The translations under genes were made by a program, and so were the position numbers. Shown piece by piece: positions 1 through 8,914 of a DNA stretch of 64,000 bases. Below the pieces are notes generated by a model. That model was not told the DNA's origin, did not search any database, and worked only from the letters and a program-made list of their open reading frames with translations. How positions within the stretch are numbered: position 1 is the first letter of the stretch; each line of letters begins with the position of its first letter. The DNA comes from Candidatus Didemnitutus sp. (GTDB lineage: Bacteria; Verrucomicrobiota; Verrucomicrobiia; Opitutales; Opitutaceae), in the NCBI GenBank assembly GCA_017991595.1, contig JAGOQJ010000001.1, positions 186,001 to 250,000 on the forward strand. The letters are read 5' to 3'.

Positions 1-3000
1 GGGAGAACGATTGCCGGTGACGAAGGACTCGCTGCGACGGAGGGAGCCGTCCGTGCCGGTGACAAATTGGAGGGCGCCGTCCGCGTAGGTGAGCGAACTC
101 GTCGCTGGGATGGTGGTGCCGGGCGGAGTGGCTCCCCAAAACAGGCCATCCGTGGAGATGAGCCAGAAGGACGAACTGGTGGATCCTTCGTAGCGGATTG
201 CGGTGGCGATGAGGATGCCCGGGCCGGCGGCGAGGCGTTGGATACTGAAGGAGCTGCCGGATAGGGCGAGGCTGGCTCGCGTCCAAGTCTGCCCACCGTC
301 GGTGGATCGATGGATCGCGTTGAATGTGGCGGCATACCATACGCCGTCGGCATGGAGGAGGTGCATGACGGTGCCTTGTCCAATGGCAGCGGAGCGATCC
401 GTCCACGTGAGGCCGTCGGTCGAGCTGAGGAGGGTATTGTTGTCGCCGGCGGTCATGAAAAGGCCAGCGCTGCAGGCGACGGTTCGAAGCGAAGGGGCGC
501 CGGTAGGCGCGGGCAGAATCGTCCACGTGGCGCCGGAGTCACTGGAGCGCAGGAGCGTGCCGTTGTAGCCGACGGCGACGCATACGCCCGTGTCGCTCGC
601 GGCAACGGAAGTGAGCTCGGCCACCTGCGCGGGAAGGGTGATTTGTTGCCATATCCGCCCATCGAGTGAGCGATTGATCGCTCCGATCCAGCGTGAGGTG
701 GCGTAGTCGTAGTCCGCACCGACAGCGATGAACGCCGTGGTGTTGGCGGCGCAGGCGTTCATGCGGTTATTGTAACCGAGATTGGATACGGTCCAATTGA
801 CGCGATCGAGGGAGGAATAAATGGACGAACTCTGGAAGACAAAGTGGCGGCCGCGCAGGTAAGTGACGGCGCTCAGGTTGCCCGATGCGGCCACCGTGGA
901 GGAGTTCCAGGTCAGAAGCGGGTCGGTCACAGTCACGGTGGCGGTGCGGGTGGTGACGCCGCCCTTGCGGTCGCTGATGCGCACGGAGATGTCGTAAGTG
1001 CCTCCCGTGTTCCACGAGTGGGTGCGCGTGGCGGCGCTGAGGGGGGCGGAACCATCGCCCAGCTCCCAGTCGTAGGCGAGCGGGTCCCCATTGGGATCGG
1101 TGGCGACCACGGTGAGCGTGGTCGGGGTGCGGGCGGCGGTGCTGGCTGGGGGCGAGAACGTGGCGCTCGGGGGTTGGTTCGCGGGGAAAGTGCCCAGCTC
1201 GACGTGCAAATCCATCCAGGCGTCGGCGCCGGATCCGCCGGTGGCCAGCGGCGTCAGATGCACGCCGGCAGTCGTGTCGGAATAAGTCACGCCGACGCGC
1301 AGCGCCGCGTCCGTGAGGCCCGCGGATGAATTGGGCGTGGGGTCGAGCAGCGCGGCGTTGTCGATGCCGGGTCTTTCCCAAGTGAGGTAGGCTCCTTGCG
1401 AAAGGAACGTGTTGCCGGGAATACCGGGACGGTAACCGACCCAGTAGTAGCCGACTTGGTAGGCGGTGGCGGAAGGGTCCTTGATGACGCGCAAACCGCG
1501 GAGCGTCCCGGTCGTGTCGGCGTGGTCGAAGCGGTGGAGGCGGTAGGTGCCGGAGCCGCGAACGTTCGCGTCGACCCAGCCGGACGAGGTGATCCAGTTG
1601 AGCGCGACCTTGGCTTGAGAATGGAAATGCCCTTCGGGCGGAGAGCCGGAGCCCATCACGTCGAAAGGATCGCCGTATTCGACCAGTTCACCGGTCCCCA
1701 TGACGGAACCGTCCGACGTCTTCCACGCGTGGGCGTGGCCAATCCCGTAGTTGTGGCCGAATTCGTGCACGATCGTCTTGTCGGACGGATTGCCCTGCAG
1801 CCAATGACGGGAGCCTCCCATCGTCGCGAGCCCCGCGTAGACGATGCCGGAGGAGGCGCCGATGGACGGAAACTGCACGCCGATGATATCGTAGCCGTTG
1901 AGAGACTGCGCTCCGGCCAGCGCCCGGTAGGCGGCGAGAGCGTCGTCGTAAAGCAGGAAGCTGTTGGTTTTGTAGGCGGTGCTGGCCTGTGGCAGGCGCA
2001 CGATCATCGAGCTGACGCCGGTCGTCACCGTGGTCTTGCCATACGACATCTCTCGCAGGCTGGACGCGACCCGAGTGTTGATTTGCTCGGACAGCGACGC
2101 CTGCGACAAAGAGCCCGGCGCATCGGAGAAATCGGCCCGGATGAAGAACACGTTCTTTGGTGTCTCGGTCCACGCCGAGGCGGCCGTGTCGACCGCTGCT
2201 GCTGCCGCGGTCCAGTCGAAGCCCGCCGACGGGTCGCTCGGATAAGGCAGGGCGAGCGCGAGGGCGGAGCCGCCCTGCGGACCCGGACGGAGATCGAGTG
2301 TAGCGAGACGTTGATTGAAGGCCTCGGCGCTTGCGTGGTCGGCGAAGAGCAGGCGGCGGTTGCCGGCGAGTGCGACCACCGGCGAGGTGCCGAGCGGCGC
2401 TCCAGTGGAGAAATCGCGGGCCGGATCGGGTTGGCCGAGCGGCAGGTGGGCAAACAGCGCGGCATCTTCCGGCGAAAGCAGGGCGAGCGGCGTATCCGCG
2501 ACGACGGCTTGATCGCCGAGCAGAATGCCGTGGACCGGGCGCGATGCACGGGAGCTTGCGCTGACGTGAGGTCCCGCGGCGAAGGCTGAGTAGGTGCGCT
2601 CGCCGTGGCGCAGGACGACGAGCGTGCGAGCCTCCGTTGCGCCGCAGACGGGAATGACGTCGAGCGCTGCGATGGCGGCGAAAGGCTGCTCGTAGTATTC
2701 CCGCAAGGCCTCGGGCAGGGCTGCGTATTGGGCGAACGAGATGGACTCCGCGAGGGCCCGGGCCGGATCGCTGGCCATCAGGCGGCGCAACCGTTCCTGA
2801 CGGCTGCGGGCGGCGGCGATGACTGAGACGGAGGCTTTCTCGTTGGTGGGACCGGCGCTCGACGGGGTGGCCTCGGCCGACCTGTGGGGGCGGCGCGCAG
2901 CGAGCTGAGCGGTCGTTGGGCCGCCCGGTGTGAGCAGCAGCCAAAACGCGAGGGTGACGACAAGCAGCGCAACGAGAGGCGCAAGGCGGCGCAAGGACAT
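1..3000 (-). CDS. Exported metzincin-type metalloprotease with PKD domain and BNR-like repeats (3' end outside window)
   Basis: One frame stays open from an ATG at 3000 to the left edge, about 1000 codons, so the C-terminus is missing. The N-terminus is a signal peptide (basic MSLRRLAP followed by a long hydrophobic run). Residues 412-422 read HEFGHNYGIGH, the zinc-binding HExxHxxGxxH motif of metzincins, and DVMGSG with Met449 fits the Met-turn. Roughly residues 600-695 form a PKD domain (DPNGDPLAYDWELGDG). From about 700 onwards come repeated SxDGxTW/SxDSGATW motifs like the blades of BNR/sialidase-type propellers. It is probably a secreted or surface protease related to the M11/gametolysin-like group; that family assignment is inference. 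No Shine-Dalgarno is visible. The large Arg-rich frames overlapping it are shadows. Confidence 0.85.
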   Translation of the reverse strand, partial: MSLRRLAPLVALLVVTLAFWLLLTPGGPTTAQLAARRPHRSAEATPSSAGPTNEKASVSVIAAARSRQERLRRLMASDPARALAESISFAQYAALPEALREYYEQPFAAIAALDVIPVCGATEARTLVVLRHGERTYSAFAAGPHVSASSRASRPVHGILLGDQAVVADTPLALLSPEDAALFAHLPLGQPDPARDFSTGAPLGTSPVVALAGNRRLLFADHASAEAFNQRLATLDLRPGPQGGSALALALPYPSDPSAGFDWTAAAAAVDTAASAWTETPKNVFFIRADFSDAPGSLSQASLSEQINTRVASSLREMSYGKTTVTTGVSSMIVRLPQASTAYKTNSFLLYDDALAAYRALAGAQSLNGYDIIGVQFPSIGASSGIVYAGLATMGGSRHWLQGNPSDKTIVHEFGHNYGIGHAHAWKTSDGSVMGTGELVEYGDPFDVMGSGSPPEGHFHSQAKVALNWITSSGWVDANVRGSGTYRLHRFDHADTTGTLRGLRVIKDPSATAYQVGYYWVGYRPGIPGNTFLSQGAYLTWERPGIDNAALLDPTPNSSAGLTDAALRVGVTYSDTTAGVHLTPLATGGSGADAWMDLHVELGTFPANQPPSATFSPPASTAARTPTTLTVVATDPNGDPLAYDWELGDGSAPLSAATRTHSWNTGGTYDISVRISDRKGGVTTRTATVTVTDPLLTWNSSTVAASGNLSAVTYLRGRHFVFQSSSIYSSLDRVNWTVSNLGYNNRMNACAANTTAFIAVGADYDYATSRWIGAINRSLDGRIWQQITLPAQVAELTSVAASDTGVCVAVGYNGTLLRSSDSGATWTILPAPTGAPSLRTVACSAGLFMTAGDNNTLLSSTDGLTWTDRSAAIGQGTVMHLLHADGVWYAATFNAIHRSTDGGQTWTRASLALSGSSFSIQRLAAGPGILIATAIRYEGSTSSSFWLISTDGLFWGATPPGTTIPATSSLTYADGALQFVTGTDGSLRRSESFVTGNRSP

Positions 3001-3244
3001 GGAGAAAAATCAGGGCCGGATATCGCTCCGGTCCGTCCAGGACGGTGGTTGACCCGGAGCGAGCGATGAGACTGTCCGCGGGCTCTTGTTCCAGGCAACG
3101 GGCAGCGGCCAGTGCTCTGGCAAAATCCGATCGAGGCGATGACTCCCGCGCGACATCCGATGGGGCGTGATTACAACACGATGTGTGGCGACCGCGCAAC
3201 GCGTGATCGCGTGCACCGCCACGCCATTAGCCGCACCGCGCCGC

Positions 3245-4948
3245 TCAGTAGCCGGCGGCGGCGTTGGTGCGGCGCGGGTCGGCCCAGCCGCGCTTCACGC
3301 CGCCGGGGAGGAACTCGATGGCGTTGACGCCGCCGAAATGCTCCGGGTCGTCCTCGATGCGCGGATTCCAGCCGAGCTGCCGCAGCGCCTCCGCCGTGGG
3401 CACGGGGAGGGAATACTCGAACTCGAGCTTGTTGCGGGCGTCGTCGGCGGAAGCGGGGCGCACGACGTGGAAGCGCGTGTCGCCGATCGCCTCGCCCACG
3501 GAGCGGTTGAACGCGAGGTAATCCAACAGCACCTGCAGCACGCCGATCGGGATGCGTTGTCCGCCGGGCACGCCGACGGCGAGGACGGGCTCGCCGCCGC
3601 GCAGCACGAGTGTCGGCGACGTGGTGCTGCGGCCGCGGCGTCCGGGCGCCACGTAGTTGGGCGACTTGCGGTCGCCGTAAGTGAGGGAGTTCATCCAGTT
3701 GTTCAGCACCACGCCGGTGCCGTGCGCGACGATGCCGGATCCGAAATGATAGCCGGTGGACTGCGTGATGCAGGCGATGTTGCCTTCCGCGTCAGCCACG
3801 GCGAAGTGCGTCGTGGAACTGGCCTGGCCCTCGTCCTCCATCGCGGTGGAGACGTGCACCAGCGGGCGTCCGGGCGTGGTGAGCGCGCTGCGCAGGAGCG
3901 TGGTCGTCTCGGGTCCGGTGAGGCGGCGGTAACGTTCCCAAGTGTCGGGCACGTCGCCGATTTCGGCCTGCACGAGCGGGTAGAGGCGTTGCACGACGCG
4001 GGCCACGCGATCGAGGTTGCGCGGGTCGCGGAGCGTCTCGCCGGGCCAGGTCGCGCCTTCGAGTGCCTGCATGGCGAGCTGGAGCATCGTGCCGCCGCTG
4101 AAGGGTGGAGGACTGGTGAAGATCTCTGCGTCGCCCCACGTGAAGCGCGCGGCCTCGGAAAACTCCGAACGATAGTGCGCGAGGTCCTCGAGCGTCATCG
4201 TGCCGCCTCCGGCGCGGACGGAGGCGACGATCGCCTCCGCCACCGGTCCGCGGTAAAAACCTTCCGGACCCTTTTGCGCGAAGAGTTCCAGCGTGGCGGC
4301 GAGATCGGGGTTCGCCAGGCGCGTGCCGGCAACGGGCAGTTTGCCGCGAGGGAGGTAGAGCCGGCCGATCTCGGCGAAACGCCGGAGCTTCTTCTCCTGA
4401 CTTTGGAAGAATTTGACCGAGAGCGGCAGCACGAGGAAGCCCTCGCGCGCGAGCTTGATGGCGGGCCGGGCGTTGTCGGCCCACGGCAGCCGGCCCCAAC
4501 GCCGGTGCGCATCATGCAGCGCGGCGGGCAACCCGGGCACGCAGACCGCGGTGGCGCCGATGGAGCGGCCCGCGCTGGGGAGCTTGCGGTAGGCGTCGAC
4601 GTCGAGTGCGCGGCTCACCGACTCGACGCCGTGCACGACCGAGACGCGCTTCGTCGCGGCCTCGTAATAGACGATGACGATGCGCCCGCCGAGGCCCGAG
4701 CCGTAGGGCTCCGCCACGCCGAGCGCCAGCGATACGGCGACGGCGGCATCCATCGCCGAGCCGCCCGCGCGCAGCATCTGCACGCCGGCCTCGGTCGCTT
4801 CCGGATGTCCGGCGACGACCATGCCGTGCGGCGCATCGACGGGCTCCAGCCGGTGCGTGGCCGAGGCGTGGAGCGCGACCGGCAGCGCGGTGGAGCAAAT
4901 GACAACGCCGGCAAGGGCGACGCGGGGCAGGGCGGCAAGAAGGCTCAT
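3245..4948 (-). CDS. ggt: Gamma-glutamyltransferase (glutathione hydrolase)
   Basis: Transfers or hydrolyses the gamma-glutamyl group of glutathione and related peptides, normally in the periplasm. The 567-residue precursor starts with a hydrophobic signal sequence (MSLLAALPRVALAG). SSTTHFAVADAEGN contains the autoprocessing nucleophile, the first Thr of TTH (residue 379). This predicts a 378-residue large and a 189-residue small subunit, the usual proportions. The substrate-pocket SSMSPT of E. coli Ggt is STTSPT here, and PGGS is PGGQ, so acceptor preference may differ. An upstream in-frame start at 5026 is rejected because a sigma54 promoter lies at 4985-5000, inside such an extension. The gene lies 101 nt downstream of the sigma54 activator gene on the same strand, which suggests control by that regulator. 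Confidence 0.93.
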   Translation of the reverse strand: MSLLAALPRVALAGVVICSTALPVALHASATHRLEPVDAPHGMVVAGHPEATEAGVQMLRAGGSAMDAAVAVSLALGVAEPYGSGLGGRIVIVYYEAATKRVSVVHGVESVSRALDVDAYRKLPSAGRSIGATAVCVPGLPAALHDAHRRWGRLPWADNARPAIKLAREGFLVLPLSVKFFQSQEKKLRRFAEIGRLYLPRGKLPVAGTRLANPDLAATLELFAQKGPEGFYRGPVAEAIVASVRAGGGTMTLEDLAHYRSEFSEAARFTWGDAEIFTSPPPFSGGTMLQLAMQALEGATWPGETLRDPRNLDRVARVVQRLYPLVQAEIGDVPDTWERYRRLTGPETTTLLRSALTTPGRPLVHVSTAMEDEGQASSTTHFAVADAEGNIACITQSTGYHFGSGIVAHGTGVVLNNWMNSLTYGDRKSPNYVAPGRRGRSTTSPTLVLRGGEPVLAVGVPGGQRIPIGVLQVLLDYLAFNRSVGEAIGDTRFHVVRPASADDARNKLEFEYSLPVPTAEALRQLGWNPRIEDDPEHFGGVNAIEFLPGGVKRGWADPRRTNAAAGY

Positions 4949-4984
4949 GGGTAATGGCGCGAAAAGGTGACCGGTTGAAAAGTT

Positions 4985-5000
4985 AGCAATGTGCATGCCA
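4985..5000 (-). promoter_or_regulatory. Candidate sigma54 (-24/-12) promoter of ggt
   Basis: On the minus strand the bases read TGGCATGCACATTGCT, against the sigma54 consensus TGGCACG-N4-TTGCW. There is one mismatch in the conserved positions, and GG and GC are separated by the required 10 nt. Initiation about 12 nt downstream would give a 5' leader of roughly 25-30 nt before the ggt ATG at 4948. The neighbouring gene encodes a sigma54 activator. The motif is read directly; its activity is inference. Confidence 0.65.
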
Positions 5001-5049
5001 CGGCGCAATGCGTTCATGCCTCGCACCGCGCCGGCGCGGCGGCGCGCGC

Positions 5050-6405
5050 TCAGCGGAAAGCCTGCGGATCGATCCCGTGGCGGCGCACGAGGCGGAAGTA
5101 GTTCGAGCGGTCCGTGCCCGCGAGCGTGGCCGCCCGCGACATGTTGCCGCGCGCCTGACGCAGGGTGCGCTCGAGGTATTCCTTCTCGAACGCCGCGCGC
5201 GCCTCCGCCAGCGGCAACAGCGGGGCGTGCTCACCGACGAGCGATGGGCGCGTGGTGTGGAAGATCTTCGGCGGCAGCGCGGCGACGTCGATGACCTCGC
5301 CCGCGTGCAGCACGGCGAGCCGCTCGACGAAATGCTCCAGCTCGCGAACGTTGCCCGGCCACGGGTAGCGCTGCATCCAGTCGAGCGCCTCCGGCGTGAA
5401 GCGCTTCGGCGCGGCGCCCGGCGTGGCGAAACGCCGGAGGAAATGCTCCGCCAGCAACGGCACGTCGCCGGCACGCTTGCGCAGCGGCGGCAGCGTGATG
5501 CTGATCACGTGCAGCCGGTAGAAGAGATCCTCGCGGAAGCGGCCTTCCTCGGCCTCCTTCTGCAGGTCGCGGTTGGTCGCGGCGATGACCCGCGCGCGGG
5601 ATTGCAGCGTGGCGGAGCCGCCGACGCGGCTGAAGCGTCCGCTTTGCAGCACGCGCAGGAGCTTCGCCTGCACGGCGTAGCTGGTCTCGCCGATCTCATC
5701 GAGAAACAGCGTGCCGGCGCCGGCCTCCTCGAAGCGTCCCTGCCGGCGCTCGGTCGCGCCGGTGAACGCGCCGCGCTCGTGGCCGAAGAGTTCGCTCTCG
5801 AGCAGGTTCTCGGGAATGGCGGCGCAGTTGACCTCGACGAACGGCTCCCGGTGGCGCGGGCTCGCGGCGTGCAGCGCCTGCGCGATCAGCTGCTTGCCCG
5901 TGCCCGTCTCGCCGAGGATGAGCACGCGGCTGTCGCTGCGCGCCACGGCATCGACCATGTCGAAGATGGCCTTCATCTCCGGTGATTGCGTGATGTAGTT
6001 GGCGGGCGCGGCCAGCGGCTCGGCGACGCGGGCCTCGCTCGCGGCGAAGATCTTCTGCACGCGCGCGCGGAGCTCCGCTGGCGCGACGGGCCGATCCATG
6101 TAGTCCGAGGCGCCGAGGCGCGTGGCCTCGATGGCGGTCGTCTCGTTGCCCCGGGCCGTGAGCATCAGGATCGGCACGGGGTTGCCCTGCCCGCGGATGC
6201 GGCGGATGACGTCGAAGCCGCTCAGCTCCTTCATCGCCAGGCCGGTGATCACAAGGTCGTAGTCGGAGCGGTTGGTCCGCAACAGCCGCACGGCGCGCAG
6301 CGGGCTCGTGCAGATTGCCACGCTTTCGCAGACCGGCCGCACGGCGGCGCGGAGTTCCTGACAAAGCGGGGCAAGATCGTCGACGATCAGGACACGGCGG
6401 GGCAT
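5050..6405 (-). CDS. NtrC-family sigma54-dependent regulator with degenerate receiver domain
   Basis: A 451-residue regulator with a receiver domain (about 1-120), an AAA+ sigma54-activation domain (about 145-370) and a C-terminal Fis-type HTH (about 405-450). The AAA+ part is intact: Walker A GETGTGKQ, the sigma54-contacting loop GAFTGA, Walker B GTLFLDEIGE and the WPGNVREL motif. The receiver keeps the acidic pair (VLIVDD), but the phosphoacceptor strand reads DYDLVITGLAM, with Gly where Asp is expected, and the conserved Lys is Arg (DYMDRPV). It therefore probably does not work by ordinary Asp phosphorylation. The ATG at 6405 is preferred; an in-frame GTG at 6420 would add five residues. 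No histidine kinase gene is adjacent. Its likely target is the sigma54 promoter of ggt. Confidence 0.9.
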   Translation of the reverse strand: MPRRVLIVDDLAPLCQELRAAVRPVCESVAICTSPLRAVRLLRTNRSDYDLVITGLAMKELSGFDVIRRIRGQGNPVPILMLTARGNETTAIEATRLGASDYMDRPVAPAELRARVQKIFAASEARVAEPLAAPANYITQSPEMKAIFDMVDAVARSDSRVLILGETGTGKQLIAQALHAASPRHREPFVEVNCAAIPENLLESELFGHERGAFTGATERRQGRFEEAGAGTLFLDEIGETSYAVQAKLLRVLQSGRFSRVGGSATLQSRARVIAATNRDLQKEAEEGRFREDLFYRLHVISITLPPLRKRAGDVPLLAEHFLRRFATPGAAPKRFTPEALDWMQRYPWPGNVRELEHFVERLAVLHAGEVIDVAALPPKIFHTTRPSLVGEHAPLLPLAEARAAFEKEYLERTLRQARGNMSRAATLAGTDRSNYFRLVRRHGIDPQAFR

Positions 6406-6554
6406 GGTTGCCGTATCCACAACGCCCGGATGCGATTTGGCAACACCGTGGGCGGCCGGTGACGGGGTTCGTTCGTCCGCCCGCCCGCCGCGGCGGTGTG
6501 TTACGACGCAACGCGGGATTGACGGCGCGCTCGCCGCGACTTTGGCTGCCCTTG

Positions 6555-6646
6555 CCTGTAGGGGTGTCCTCCGCGGAGGGCTGAGATTGCGGCACGACCG
6601 GCTGCTCGACCCTTGGAACCTGAACGGATCATGCCGACGAAGGAAA
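6555..6646 (+). promoter_or_regulatory. TPP (thi-box) riboswitch
   Basis: The conserved elements occur in order and spacing: AGGGGTG (6560-6566), CTGAGA (6581-6586), ACCCTTGGAACCTGA (6609-6623), GGATCATGCC (6626-6635, consensus GGATAATGCC) and the closing CGAAGGAA (6638-6645). Outer pairing between CCTGT and ACAG can form helix P1. The element lies about 90 nt upstream of the TonB receptor on the same strand. Family knowledge: TPP binding usually shuts off thiamin synthesis or uptake genes. The expression platform is not certain. Confidence 0.93.
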
Positions 6647-6700
6647 CAGCAGGCGCCGCGATGAGCGCCAAGGGGTTGCTTCGGAGCGGTGCCCCTTCAA

Positions 6701-6746
6701 CGGGAGTCCGATTTGGGTCGGGCATCCAACAACGATGCAACTCCCG
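6701..6746 (+). promoter_or_regulatory. Possible start-codon-masking helix downstream of the riboswitch
   Basis: CGGGAGT (6701-6707) is exactly complementary to ACTCCCG (6740-6746), which begins three bases after the receptor start codon at 6735-6737. Pairing would enclose the initiation region. A separate hairpin AAGGGG...CCCCTT (6670-6697) lies between the aptamer and this helix and has no U-tract. Either could act as the expression platform. This is inference from complementarity only. Confidence 0.3.
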
Positions 6747-8906
6747 ACACGAATCCTCTCCATCACGCTCGCGCTGACGGCTCTCGCCGCCGCGCGCGCC
6801 CAGACCGGCGCCTCGCGCCCCGCGGACACACCGCCGGCTGCGCCTCCTGCCGCGGGCGACCCGTCGCCCGACCTCGTCCGCCTCGCGCCGCTGCGCGTGA
6901 CGGCCGATCTCTGGGAAACCCCGCTCGACCGCATCCCGGCCAGCGTCTCCGTCTATGACGAGAACGCGCTGCGCGCCGCCTCCGTGCGGCACTTCGGCGA
7001 TCTCGTCGACCAGATCCCGAACCTCACCTGGACCGGCGGCACGTCGCGTCCGCGCTATTTTCAGATCCGCGGCATCGGCGAGAACTCGCAATTCGAGGGC
7101 GAGACGCCCGATTCGACCGTGCGCTTCGTCGTCGACGATCTCGACTTCACCGGCCTCGGCACGCTCGGCAGCACCTTCGACGTGCGCCAAGTCGAGGTGT
7201 TACGCGGCCCGCAGGCCGGCGCCTTCGGGGCCAACGCCGCGGGCGGCGTCGTGCGTCTCGTGAGCCACGCGCCCACGCCTTACTGGACCGGCCAGGTCGA
7301 AGCCTCGGCCGGCGGCGACGATCTGCGCTCCGGCGCTGTCGCGCTCGGCGGCCCGCTTCTCGCCGCCACACCCGATAAGTTGATGATGCGCCTCGCCGTG
7401 CAGCAGCACCGCAGCGACGGCTTCCGCCGCAACCTCACGCTCGATCGCGACACGAACGCGCGCGACGAACTCACCGCGCGCCTGCGCCTGACCTTCAACC
7501 CGAACGATGCCTGGCGTTGGGAAGCAGCGGTGCTGTTCTCCGATTTCGCCAACGGCTACGACGAGTTCGCGCTCGATAACAACGGCGAGTTCACCTTCAG
7601 CGATCAGCCCGGCCGCGACGAGCAGCGCTCCACCGCCGCCAGCCTCCGCGGCACCTACCGCGGCTGGAGCGGCGTCCGCCTCAGCACCGTGACGAGCGCG
7701 GCGTGGATCGACTCCGCCTACAGCTACGACGACGACTGGACCGCGGCTTCCTACGAGGGCTTCAGCGACCTCAACCGCGAGCGCACGGCGTGGAACCAGG
7801 AACTGCGCCTCGACTCCGAGGCCGGCGCGCGCGCCCTCGGCTGGATCGACCGCTGGACGCTCGGGGCGTTCTTCGCCCGCATCGACGAGACGAGCGCCTA
7901 CACCAACGAGGACCCCGGCAACATCCGCGGCCTGCGCACGACCTACGTTTCCGACAACGCCGCGCTCTTCGGTCAGATCGCGCACGACTTCACGCCGCGC
8001 ACACGCGCGATCCTCGGCCTGCGCGCCGAACACATCGACCTGCACGGCACCGGCACGAAGACGCGCTACCGCAAGGGCCCGGGCACGTTCGATCCCGTGG
8101 TGGTCACGCAGCCGCGCTTCGACGACACGCTCGTCGGCGGCAAGCTCACGCTCGAGCACGCGCTGACGGAACGGCACCACGCGTTCGCCTCCGTGACGCG
8201 CGGCTACAAGGCCGGTGGCATCAACGTCGACGCGCGCATCGACACCGCCGTCGATCCGCTGACCTACGCCACCGAGACGCTCTTGAACTACGAGCTCGGT
8301 CTCCGCGGCCACTGGCTCGAGCAGCGCCTCACGGGCGAGTTCACGGTCTTCCACCTCGAACGCCGCGACACGCAGGTGCGCGACTCCGCCGGCTTCGGCG
8401 GCAGCTACCGTTTCTTCACCGACAACGCTGCGGCCGCGCACGTCACCGGCCTCGAGGCCTCGGGCAGCTTCGCGCTCACGCGCGCGTGGACGCTGCACGG
8501 CACACTCGCGCTGATGGACTCCGAGCTGGAGGCCGCGACGATCTCCAACGGCAACCCCGTCGGCGGCCGCCGCCTCGCCAACACGCCTCGCTACGGCTAC
8601 ACGCTCGGCGCGCGCTACCGCGCGGAGCAGGGCTTCTTCGGCAGCGCGGAACTGGTCGCGCGCGGGCAGCAGTTCGATTCGAACAACCAGAACGAGGCGC
8701 GCCGCCCGTTCCAGGTCATCAACGCCACGCTCGGCTACGCGTGGGGCGATTGGACGATCACGGTCTGGGCGCGCAACCTGCTCGACGAGGAATACGACAA
8801 GCGCGTCTATTTCTTCGGCAACGAAGATCCGAACTACATCGAGACCCGCTACGAGAACCGCGCCGACCCGCGCCAGATCGGCGTGACGGCGGCGTGGCGT
8901 TGGTGA
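6735..8906 (+). CDS. TonB-dependent outer membrane receptor, probably for thiamin or a thiamin-related compound
   Basis: A 723-residue protein with a signal peptide (ALAAARAQ), a short Pro-rich linker and a TonB-box-like stretch (APLRVTAD, about 52-59). A plug domain (about 65-175) carries FQIRGIG and QVEVLRGPQAGAFGANAAGG, and a 22-strand-type barrel follows. It ends in the aromatic residue expected of outer-membrane barrels (AWRW). It imports ligands across the outer membrane using TonB/ExbBD energy. The TPP riboswitch directly upstream is the only clue to substrate and points to thiamin, its phosphates or a precursor. No inner-membrane thiamin transporter gene is adjacent. The ATG at 6735 gives the only good signal peptide. 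Confidence 0.92.
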   Translation: MQLPTRILSITLALTALAAARAQTGASRPADTPPAAPPAAGDPSPDLVRLAPLRVTADLWETPLDRIPASVSVYDENALRAASVRHFGDLVDQIPNLTWTGGTSRPRYFQIRGIGENSQFEGETPDSTVRFVVDDLDFTGLGTLGSTFDVRQVEVLRGPQAGAFGANAAGGVVRLVSHAPTPYWTGQVEASAGGDDLRSGAVALGGPLLAATPDKLMMRLAVQQHRSDGFRRNLTLDRDTNARDELTARLRLTFNPNDAWRWEAAVLFSDFANGYDEFALDNNGEFTFSDQPGRDEQRSTAASLRGTYRGWSGVRLSTVTSAAWIDSAYSYDDDWTAASYEGFSDLNRERTAWNQELRLDSEAGARALGWIDRWTLGAFFARIDETSAYTNEDPGNIRGLRTTYVSDNAALFGQIAHDFTPRTRAILGLRAEHIDLHGTGTKTRYRKGPGTFDPVVVTQPRFDDTLVGGKLTLEHALTERHHAFASVTRGYKAGGINVDARIDTAVDPLTYATETLLNYELGLRGHWLEQRLTGEFTVFHLERRDTQVRDSAGFGGSYRFFTDNAAAAHVTGLEASGSFALTRAWTLHGTLALMDSELEAATISNGNPVGGRRLANTPRYGYTLGARYRAEQGFFGSAELVARGQQFDSNNQNEARRPFQVINATLGYAWGDWTITVWARNLLDEEYDKRVYFFGNEDPNYIETRYENRADPRQIGVTAAWRW

Positions 8907-8914
8907 ATGCACCG

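Noticed and set aside
1688-3199. 503-codon minus-strand open frame over the left-edge protease
   Set aside because: Arg/Pro/Ala-rich with no domain; the overlapping frame from 3000 has a signal peptide and HExxH motif.
4949-5026. Upstream start for ggt adding 26 residues
   Set aside because: The added region contains the sigma54 promoter and would place non-signal residues ahead of the signal peptide.
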